Positions 1 through 5,219 of a DNA stretch of 6,368 nucleotides are shown here, piece after piece (within the stretch, counting starts at the first letter, position 1; each line of letters starts with the position of its first letter). Both the position numbers and the translations under genes were made by a program. The DNA comes from Planctomycetaceae bacterium. GTDB lineage: Bacteria > Planctomycetota > Planctomycetia > Pirellulales > UBA1268. Location of the stretch: positions 1 through 6,368 of the forward strand of contig JABHNP010000020.1 in assembly GCA_018694455.1 (NCBI GenBank). Reading direction: 5' to 3'. Below the pieces are notes generated by a model. It was not told the DNA's origin, made no database searches, and saw nothing but the letters and a program-made list of their open reading frames with translations.

Positions 1-608
1 GGAACTTTGACCAATGGTTGTTTTTCTAAAAAATCCGCCGGAAATAGTCCCTGAAACTGATTAGCTTCTGGACTTGAGTGAAAATAATGACTGAGATCAT
101 GAGTCATGTACTCACTGTTGTACGTTGAATAGGTATCAACCTGATGAAGATTTCCGTACGCATCATGAATAGCAATATCGAACGCACTCATAACAATAAG
201 CGCAGCGAGATACGGCATTGGTTCGGCGGAATGCCCCTTATTAAATGCTTCAAGGACGAATGGTGGCCGCTCTGTCAAAAACACATGACTGATTTCCATC
301 GGATGACCAGACGCATTTACTTCCACAAATGACTGGGCAGCAAACTCGCAAAATACAACCATCGCTTCATATCGCTCGTCATACGAAAGTGTTGCACTTG
401 GCCAGGCCCAAGTGACCGAGAGTGGAGTCTCTCCCCAACCTTCTGCACGATGCCCCTCTGAGTTCACCACCTCTGCTGATACTCGCAGACAATTAACGTG
501 CGACACAGATTCACTGCCAAACTTCAGTGGCATTCGCATCTCGACTGGAAGGAAGTAGTACCGGAAAGACTCTAGTTGGACGTTTTTTAATGAAGTACTT
601 GTAGCCAT
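1..608 (-). CDS. Enolase-superfamily (mandelate racemase/muconate lactonizing-like) enzyme, N-terminal part
   Basis: Reading leftwards from the ATG at 608, the frame stays open for 202 codons to the window edge, so the C-terminal catalytic barrel is missing. The visible part fits the capping domain of the mandelate racemase/muconate lactonizing group: strand-like text around residues 12-47 (LESFRYYFLP, then MPLKFG at 26-31), the turn GHRAEGWGE at 52-60, and the domain-closing helix SAFDIAIHDAYG at 141-152, which resembles the family's ALDIALWDxxGK element. Family members abstract a proton alpha to a carboxylate using Mg2+; the Lys and Asp/Glu ligands lie beyond the window, so substrate cannot be called. 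Start choice: an in-frame stop lies at 633-635 and no other ATG, GTG or TTG intervenes. No clear Shine-Dalgarno precedes it. No signal peptide is seen, so probably cytoplasmic. It is transcribed divergently from the TPR gene. Superfamily placement is fairly secure; subfamily is open. Confidence 0.75.
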   Translation of the reverse strand, partial: MATSTSLKNVQLESFRYYFLPVEMRMPLKFGSESVSHVNCLRVSAEVVNSEGHRAEGWGETPLSVTWAWPSATLSYDERYEAMVVFCEFAAQSFVEVNASGHPMEISHVFLTERPPFVLEAFNKGHSAEPMPYLAALIVMSAFDIAIHDAYGNLHQVDTYSTYNSEYMTHDLSHYFHSSPEANQFQGLFPADFLEKQPLVKV

Positions 609-926
609 GGAATCTGCAAATATGGATTGGGTTTAGAATTTCTTTGCGATCGAGGGGATTTTGTCTTTCACACCCTCTTAGGCAGTTTTGATCACGACGT
701 GTCATGCATTCACCCACCGGATTGCAGACGGCCTGAAATATCGCCGCTCCATTGTCACCTAAATTCAGCCAAAAGTGAGCACCGTTCGAAATAATAGTGC
801 GATACAACCCACTCCCAAATACTAGGCTGTTGTTTCCCGGATTCAGAATAACAACGCGTTTCACCTCCTTTTCACTGCTTTTTTGCAAAAAAATGACAAA
901 TGCCGATTTTCAGATTGGAATGAACA

Positions 927-967
927 CGATACACTCAGGCACTAGTTGAGACTGAGTCTCAGTATCG
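927..967 (+). promoter_or_regulatory. Leader hairpin upstream of TPR gene
   Basis: The left arm CGATACACTCAG (927-938) pairs with CTGAGT (952-957) and GTATCG (962-967), giving 12 base pairs interrupted only by a four-base bulge, CTCA (958-961), and closed by a 13-base loop. The same stretch also contains the tighter near-palindrome TGAGACTGAGTCTCA (947-961), so two structures compete. It ends three bases before the ribosome binding site. There is no T-run after it, so it is not a normal terminator. It could be an mRNA leader structure or a protein-binding operator. Pairing is seen directly; function is inferred. Confidence 0.45.
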
Positions 968-982
968 ACAAGGAGGTTTGTC
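967..982 (+). promoter_or_regulatory. Ribosome binding site of TPR gene, in a small hairpin loop
   Basis: AAGGAGGT (970-977) is a near-perfect Shine-Dalgarno sequence, seven bases before the ATG at 985; it decides that start over an in-frame TTG at 946. The core GGAGGT (972-977) is exactly the loop of a five-pair stem, GACAA (967-971) with TTGTC (978-982). The stem is short, so it may present the site rather than block it. Confidence 0.7.
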
Positions 983-984
983 TA

Positions 985-1728
985 ATGGCTGATTTTGATT
1001 TGACATGGGCCAAGGGCGTTCGCTCTCTGCTGAAACAGGGTCTTTTTGCGGAAGCGGTTGCTCATACCGAGCAGGCATTGCACTGCCCAGGCAACGACAC
1101 AAACGGCCGGCTTGTACAGCTTCACGGATTGACTCTTTACGTCAACGGTGAACACGACGCGGCTCGCAATGCGTTTGAATCCGCCCTGCTTCTTTCTCCA
1201 CTCACAGCCGAATCTTTGCTGGCTCTCGCAGACCTCTACGTTAAAAATAGCCAACAAAAAGACGCACGTGTCTCACTCACCATACTCGTTGAAGACATTG
1301 ATACTGTCCCCGCCGAGCTTCTACCTCGTATCGCGGGCTTGCTTGGCAAAGTTAATGAAACACGAAAAGCCCTCTTTGTGTGCTATCGCATTGTTGATAA
1401 CGATTCTGATTGTGATGAGGCTATTTTCGCAGCCGCTCATTACATGCGCAAACTCGGTTACTCGCCGAAAGCCGTCATCGGCATGATGCGTCGAGCTGTC
1501 TCGCTCGCTCCTGATAACTGTAATTATCGCCGCTCACTCGCCGCGACACTCAGTATCAATGGTGACATTAAAGCAGCGTATTCTCTATTCACAACAATCT
1601 CAACAGATGACATCTGCTGCAGAAACTGCCTGCGATTGATGGCAAATGTATTCAAAGAATTTGGAGACTCAGAACGACTCACTGAGTGCAAAGAAAGACT
1701 TTTCGAAATAGACAGCAGTGCCTCATAA
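985..1728 (+). CDS. Tetratricopeptide-repeat-like protein
   Basis: A 247-residue, apparently soluble and wholly helical protein with no signal peptide or membrane span. Helix pairs of TPR type can be read: residues 12-33 (the LLKQGLFAEAVAHTEQAL segment) and 43-71 (LHGLTLYVNGEHDAARNAF, then ALLLSPLT), 75-103, a looser region 110-140, and 147-176 ending AVSLAPDN, then 183-206 (LAATLSINGDIKAAYSLF). The G/A-x-x-x-A and closing P positions are typical of TPRs, which are protein-binding scaffolds. It is cysteine-rich for a cytosolic protein (eight Cys), with CCRNC at 211-215 near the C-terminus, a possible thiol or metal site but without a full ligand set. Start is set by the strong Shine-Dalgarno. 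A 40-residue membrane peptide follows after 15 bases, suggesting a co-expressed pair. The partner and role are unknown. Confidence 0.8.
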   Translation: MADFDLTWAKGVRSLLKQGLFAEAVAHTEQALHCPGNDTNGRLVQLHGLTLYVNGEHDAARNAFESALLLSPLTAESLLALADLYVKNSQQKDARVSLTILVEDIDTVPAELLPRIAGLLGKVNETRKALFVCYRIVDNDSDCDEAIFAAAHYMRKLGYSPKAVIGMMRRAVSLAPDNCNYRRSLAATLSINGDIKAAYSLFTTISTDDICCRNCLRLMANVFKEFGDSERLTECKERLFEIDSSAS

Positions 1729-1743
1729 CAAAGGTGAGTTGAA

Positions 1744-1866
1744 ATGAATATGGTATCACTTGTTTTCACACACCTCGTTGTAGGAGTACTCATATCTGCC
1801 GCTGTTGCTTTGGGAATGGCGATTCCCCCCGCAATATTTTGGTTCCTCCACCACTTACGCCTCTAG
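1744..1866 (+). CDS. Small single-span membrane peptide (40 aa)
   Basis: A short frame, MNMVSLVFTH to IFWFLHHLRL and a TAG stop, begins 15 bases after the TPR stop codon. It has its own Shine-Dalgarno, AAAGGTGAG (1730-1738), five bases before the ATG; an ATG two codons further in is a possible alternative. Residues 4-34 are almost all hydrophobic (VVGVLISAAVALGMAIPPA), enough for one membrane helix, with an aromatic and basic end (FWFLHHLRL) that probably faces the cytoplasm. No lipobox or cleavage site is apparent. Spacing and site quality argue for translation and for an operon with the TPR gene, so a natural inference is that the peptide anchors or regulates the TPR protein at the membrane. 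No family is recognised. It is short enough for automated gene callers to miss. Confidence 0.6.
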   Translation: MNMVSLVFTHLVVGVLISAAVALGMAIPPAIFWFLHHLRL

Positions 1867-2072
1867 ATGATATTGTGGTATTTCAGCTGCCCCACGCACC
1901 TAACACACCGAAGGAAATATAACCCGATACCTTGATAAGGTTTCTGCAAGGCAGTCCACACAACACCAGAATATGCGACACCAACAGTAACAATCTGCAA
2001 TTCTTTTCTTTCCTGAATACAATGAGATGTCTACCATTGTTTTGATGAATTACTTCTTTTTGAGACTTCACA
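1867..2072. other. Intergenic region with no supported gene
   Basis: Nothing firm is seen in these 206 bases. A weak five-pair hairpin, ACCTT/AAGGT with a three-base loop (1929-1941), lacks a following T-run. The promoter of the following small gene should lie here, but no clear promoter elements were found. Confidence 0.4.
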
Positions 2073-2348
2073 ATGCAAAAACGGTTCATGACTCTCAGCC
2101 GCCCTGATCTCGATCGAATCATCATGATGGCATGGGAAGATAGAACTAGTTTTGATGCAATCCGCGAACAGTTTGGGCTTTTTCCTGGAGAAGTCATCAA
2201 ACTGATGCGACAGGAACTGAAACCAAGTTCTTTCAAACTATGGCGTCGAAGAACTCAGGGCCGTTTCACCAAACACGAGGCCAAATTTATAAATTCCCCC
2301 TCGGGTGGTGAACCTAGACGGTTCCGTTCGAAATCACAGCGAGGCTAA
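2073..2348 (+). CDS. TIGR03643 / DUF2805 family protein
   Basis: A 91-residue basic protein of a conserved but uncharacterised family. The diagnostic core is clear: LSRPDLDRIIMMAWEDRTSF (8-27), AIREQFGLFPGEVIKLMR (29-46) and the block ELKPSSFKLWRRRTQGRFTKH (48-68). The middle reads like a helix-turn-helix (FDAIREQFGLFPGEVIKLMR), so nucleic-acid binding is plausible but unproven. The tail after residue 70 is low-complexity and rich in Arg, Ser and Gly. From memory, family members often sit beside photolyase/cryptochrome genes; none is present here. Start: an in-frame stop at 2061-2063 limits it to the ATG at 2073 or the ATG at 2088, and the family core begins just after the second. No good Shine-Dalgarno precedes either. 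It converges on the sulfatase gene. Confidence 0.85.
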   Translation: MQKRFMTLSRPDLDRIIMMAWEDRTSFDAIREQFGLFPGEVIKLMRQELKPSSFKLWRRRTQGRFTKHEAKFINSPSGGEPRRFRSKSQRG

Positions 2349-2365
2349 TCTTGCCTGCTGTGGAC

Positions 2366-2410
2366 CCTCACAAGCCCTCTCCTCACAAGCCCTCTCCTCA
2401 CAAGCCCTCT
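2366..2410. repeat. Three perfect tandem copies of a 15-bp unit
   Basis: The unit CCTCACAAGCCCTCT occurs three times head to tail with no mismatch (2366-2380, 2381-2395, 2396-2410). It lies in the 88-base gap between the stop codons of the convergent TIGR03643 and sulfatase genes, outside both coding regions. The unit has no internal dyad symmetry, so it is not a terminator hairpin, and it has no spacers, so it is not a CRISPR. Perfect identity suggests recent slippage expansion; copy number may vary among strains. Confidence 0.9.
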
Positions 2411-2436
2411 AATGTATTCCGAATTTTGATCCGTAC

Positions 2437-3846
2437 TCATGGCATATCGAGCCGATCATGAAGCCGAATCATCATTTCCTGTACCACTCCCGGATGAGCA
2501 TCGGCAACGTTTTTAGTTTCTCCTTGATTCTTGTGATCGTAGAGTTCGGCATATCCATTGGCATGAACGATAAGCCGGTATTGATCAGTTCTTATGGTCT
2601 GCCCTTTGCTCGAATATGCAACGGCCACATCTCCAATTTTTTCTGGTTGTTTCAAGAATGGCTGCAATGATTTGCCTTGTACGAATTCCGGAACAGAAAC
2701 GTTTGTAAGTTCGCACAACGTTGGGAAAACATCGAGCGTCTCCACTATTGCCTCAGTAGCTTCACCAGGCATCTCAATTTTTGGATGAGCAATGATCAAA
2801 GGCGACCGCAGTGATTCCTCAAAAAGGGTATGTTTGCCCCACACAGCATGCTCACCCAAATGCCAACCGTGATCGCCCCACAAAACAATGACCGTATTGT
2901 TCTCAACACCGACTTCGTGAAGCGTCTTGATAATTCGTCCAACAGATGCATCTGCATACGTTACACAGGATGCGTAATGCTTTCTGACATCCGTTGCAAA
3001 ATCAGAATCATCTATCGGATTTCGCTCCCAGCGGTTGTATTTCATGAACTCACCTGAGCCATGCCATGTTGTTTTCCCGGTGGGTTTTTTAGGATGAGGA
3101 ATCTCGGGGAGTTTCACGTTGGCGTACGGCCTCAGATACTTTGCTGGTGCACCAAAGGGCAAGTGTGGCCGTAGAACACCAATTGCCAGAAAAAATGGCT
3201 TTTCTGCTGCTGCGAGTTTTTGCAGTTGCCGGACGCCTTCGGTCACAGAAACACCATCTGGATAAATTGCGTCCAAACCCTCAACCGACTGAAAAACATC
3301 CATGTTTTTTGCATCGCTACGAATCTCACCGTTGGCGAGGCCGTGCATCCAACCCCGCGGGTGCTGCCAATCGCCTGGTGGCAGTAGATGTTGATCCCAT
3401 GACTTTGGCATTTCAAGCTCGCTCGAATCGTTCCAGTCTTTTCCCCCACAACCTCCCGGGTGATGCGATACCTTACCGACGGATACTGTTGTGTATCCGT
3501 GCTGTCGAAACCATGCGGGCATCGATGCCGGCACACTGCCTGGCTGATTCTGTATCTGCTTTGCTCGCTGAAACAACGCATGATTACTCACAGGACCATA
3601 TCGCCCGGTAAGAAGAGTATACCGTGAGGCTCCGCACGTAGGAGCTTGCACGTAATGACGACGAAAAATTCGTCCCCGAGAAGCGAGTGCATCAATGTTT
3701 GGTGAATGAATATAGTCAACGCCAAAACACTGAAGCTCTGGACGCAAGTCATCCACACAGATCATGAGAATGTTTGGTGGTGGGGAAGCTGCGGTACTGA
3801 CACTGCAAAAGACTAGTGTGAGGAGAAAAGGAGAGATCGCTCGCAT
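2437..3846 (-). CDS. Secreted sulfatase, iduronate-2-sulfatase-like
   Basis: A 469-residue, full-length type I sulfatase that hydrolyses sulfate esters, probably on algal or animal-type polysaccharides. Residues 1-20 form a signal peptide (hydrophobic FLLTLVFCSVSTAA, cleavage likely after Ala20), so it is exported. Active-site features run in order: metal ligands in VDDLRPELQCFG (31-42); the formylglycine motif CGASR (71-75, nucleophile Cys71, with Ala instead of the more usual Pro); GKVSHHPG (124-131, Lys125 and a catalytic His); RPHLPF (226-231, His228); GDHGWHLGEH (324-333, Asp325 and His326 as metal ligands); and Lys338 in WGKHT. DDLRP, GKVxHHPG and RPHLPF place it with iduronate-2-sulfatase-like enzymes. 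Activity needs a formylglycine-generating enzyme encoded elsewhere. The ATG is preceded by GAGGT (3852-3856) at five bases. It appears monocistronic, 231 bases downstream of the transporter gene on the same strand. Substrate specificity cannot be read from the sequence. Confidence 0.95.
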   Translation of the reverse strand: MRAISPFLLTLVFCSVSTAASPPPNILMICVDDLRPELQCFGVDYIHSPNIDALASRGRIFRRHYVQAPTCGASRYTLLTGRYGPVSNHALFQRAKQIQNQPGSVPASMPAWFRQHGYTTVSVGKVSHHPGGCGGKDWNDSSELEMPKSWDQHLLPPGDWQHPRGWMHGLANGEIRSDAKNMDVFQSVEGLDAIYPDGVSVTEGVRQLQKLAAAEKPFFLAIGVLRPHLPFGAPAKYLRPYANVKLPEIPHPKKPTGKTTWHGSGEFMKYNRWERNPIDDSDFATDVRKHYASCVTYADASVGRIIKTLHEVGVENNTVIVLWGDHGWHLGEHAVWGKHTLFEESLRSPLIIAHPKIEMPGEATEAIVETLDVFPTLCELTNVSVPEFVQGKSLQPFLKQPEKIGDVAVAYSSKGQTIRTDQYRLIVHANGYAELYDHKNQGETKNVADAHPGVVQEMMIRLHDRLDMP

Positions 3847-3933
3847 GAAATACCTCGTATCACTCAGACTTGATAAACAGGCGGAAGAGGACGTCCCCTA
3901 CCAAAAAATACTCGCGTATCCTGACCACAATGG

Positions 3934-3954
3934 TTTTACTCAAGCACAGTAAAA
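3934..3954. promoter_or_regulatory. Inverted repeat upstream of sulfatase gene
   Basis: TTTTACT (3934-3940) and AGTAAAA (3948-3954) are perfect seven-base inverted arms around a seven-base centre, about 90 bases upstream of the sulfatase start. Place and spacing would suit an operator or a leader hairpin. The arms are A/T-rich, so a chance origin is quite possible. Confidence 0.3.
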
Positions 3955-3996
3955 GTACTCATTGCGGATGAACCAAACTAACATAGAACCTTTCTG

Positions 3997-4043
3997 AAAA
4001 AGAATCCATTCACTGCTTTCCCTGAACCCAACCAGTGATTCTT
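3997..4043 (-). terminator. Possible terminator of the EamA transporter gene
   Basis: Read on the minus strand downstream of the transporter stop, AAGAAT-CACTG (4043-4033) pairs with CAGTG (4015-4011) and ATTCTT (4005-4000). A five-base bulge interrupts the second arm, and a T-run (4001-3997) follows. The loop is long (17 bases) and the stem is bulged, so this is weaker than a standard intrinsic terminator. Confidence 0.3.
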
Positions 4044-4077
4044 ATGAAGAATTGAATACTCGTCTTGTTGTTTCAGC

Positions 4078-5001
4078 CTACGTAGTAAACCGGGCGAATC
4101 GTCGCACGTGTGGCTGGAGCAGCACTGTAAGCAATACGATTCCAGTACCGATGTAAAAGAGAGGTGTCAAATCCTCATATTCTTTGAACAAGACAGCAGC
4201 CAGAAGTATTGCATACACGGGCTCCAGATTAAGCATCAGGAGCGTACTGAATGCGCTGACGTATCGTAATGATTGAATCCACATCACAAAAGGAAGCAGC
4301 GTACAAGCTACAGCCAAAACAAGAAGCCAGACTGCATCCATCGGAGTCGGCATGGTTAGGCCACTGAGAATAGCCGGTATACCAAGCACAACAACGCCAG
4401 CAGCCATCTCAATACAGGTGATCGAAAATGGATCATTGTTCGTGGCAAATCGTTTATTCAGAGTGGTAAAAATTGCACTCAACAATGCAGCGACCACACC
4501 GATGACTATGCCAAGCCTCATCTGCAGTGGTACCCCACCGACGATCAATACGACTCCTGGTACGGCGAGAACCCCAAGAAAAAGTTCGGCTCGCTCATGA
4601 GGTCTCCGCATGAGAACTGGCTCTATTATCGCCGCAAATATTGAACCCAACCCAAGGCACGACACCGCAACCGAAGCATTTGAAATTTTTATAGACGTAT
4701 AGAAAGCGTACCAGTGCCCCGCAACAACACAGCCTATTCCTAAAAATATAACAATAGAACGCAATGACATGGCACGTAGGCCACCCCACGTCCTTCGCAC
4801 CACGAGAAGTACGCCTACAACAAGAGCCATCCTCCACGCGACAAGTTGCAAGGCTGGCAAAGAGATCAGGCGTCCAAGAATCGCTGTCACTCCCCAAAGG
4901 ATTACGCAGGCATGAAGACGAAGATATGCTTGTCGTTGTAGTACCGCATGTGTTGGGTAGCCTGAGCTACCACGCTCAGTTTGTCGCATGCTAAACTTCA
5001 T
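4078..5001 (-). CDS. EamA (DMT superfamily) transporter
   Basis: A 307-residue inner-membrane protein of the drug/metabolite transporter type, usually an exporter of amino acids, nucleotides or other small metabolites. Two EamA repeats can be read, about residues 28-156 and 163-297, with some ten hydrophobic spans: 30-47, 52-69, 82-101, 110-130, 139-157, 162-180, 194-213, 223-242, 251-272 and 281-297. Each repeat has the typical Glu-Pro near the end of its fourth span (IIEPVL around 125-130, NLEPVYAILLA around 258-268). The first 25 residues are polar and probably cytoplasmic. The ATG at 5001 lacks a good Shine-Dalgarno; an ATG four codons in is an alternative and would not change the domains. 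Length is normal for the family. It is divergent from the DPP-IV-like gene and upstream of the sulfatase on the same strand, but the wide gap argues against co-transcription. Substrate is not predictable. Confidence 0.9.
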   Translation of the reverse strand: MKFSMRQTERGSSGYPTHAVLQRQAYLRLHACVILWGVTAILGRLISLPALQLVAWRMALVVGVLLVVRRTWGGLRAMSLRSIVIFLGIGCVVAGHWYAFYTSIKISNASVAVSCLGLGSIFAAIIEPVLMRRPHERAELFLGVLAVPGVVLIVGGVPLQMRLGIVIGVVAALLSAIFTTLNKRFATNNDPFSITCIEMAAGVVVLGIPAILSGLTMPTPMDAVWLLVLAVACTLLPFVMWIQSLRYVSAFSTLLMLNLEPVYAILLAAVLFKEYEDLTPLFYIGTGIVLLTVLLQPHVRRFARFTT

Positions 5002-5219
5002 TTAAGATATCTTGTCTCGCCATGGCTCGTCGCATCATGATACTAGCGGCGGATGAATGGCGGGTCATGCTTCCGGATGGAGCGTATATTGTTGGGTGCA
5101 TATTCTTTGGGTAATTCGTGGCGATGTATGTTGGAAGAGATGTAGCGTGGAAGAATAGCGTATTGGCACCCACAACGCATTGTTGTCGTAAATTTACCAT
5201 CGGAAAGGAGAACTGCCTT
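5002..5219. promoter_or_regulatory. Divergent promoter region between transporter and peptidase genes
   Basis: This 218-base gap must carry start signals for both flanking genes. It contains a ten-base perfect palindrome, AAGATATCTT (5004-5013), directly against the transporter start. It also has a spaced inverted pair, TGGGTGC (5093-5099) with GCACCCA (5166-5172), whose flanks (TATTG before the first, CAACG after the second) extend the likeness imperfectly. AAGGAG (5205-5210), nine bases before the ATG at 5220, is the peptidase ribosome binding site. No -35/-10 pair is convincing. Confidence 0.4.

Larger units (their letters stand above)
609..984. other. Divergent intergenic region
   Basis: These 376 bases separate the minus-strand enolase-superfamily gene from the plus-strand TPR gene and must hold both promoters, but no convincing -35/-10 pair could be picked out. 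The left two thirds carry a long open minus-strand frame (from a TTG at 888) that runs on into the enolase gene in another frame; I do not call it a gene. A 10-base perfect Shine-Dalgarno-like AAGGAGGTGA lies on the minus strand at 861-870 with no convincing start codon after it. The right end (927-982) holds the structured leader of the TPR gene, listed separately. Confidence 0.6.

Noticed and set aside
511..888. Minus-strand open frame of 125 codons from a TTG
   Set aside because: It overlaps about 98 bases of the enolase-superfamily gene in a different frame, has no recognisable family, and the good SD-like motif lies inside the frame rather than ahead of its start.
1867..1935. 22-codon plus-strand frame starting directly after the membrane-peptide stop
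   Set aside because: No Shine-Dalgarno of its own, no hydrophobic or conserved character, and too short to support.
1929..1941. ACCTT/AAGGT hairpin as terminator of the TPR operon
   Set aside because: Only five pairs with no T-run following; expected by chance.
1883..2236. Minus-strand frame of 117 codons opposite the TIGR03643 gene
   Set aside because: It is the antisense of a conserved gene over half its length and resembles no family.
2366..2410. CRISPR-like array
   Set aside because: Units are only 15 bp, directly adjacent without spacers, and no cas genes are present.
3141..3611. Plus-strand frame of 156 codons inside the sulfatase
   Set aside because: Fully antisense to a gene with an intact active site; no ribosome binding site or family likeness.
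3785..3846. Sulfatase as a lipoprotein (Cys14 in LVFC)
   Set aside because: Phe before the Cys does not fit a lipobox, and the Cys lies within the hydrophobic core; an ordinary signal peptide with cleavage near residue 20 fits better.
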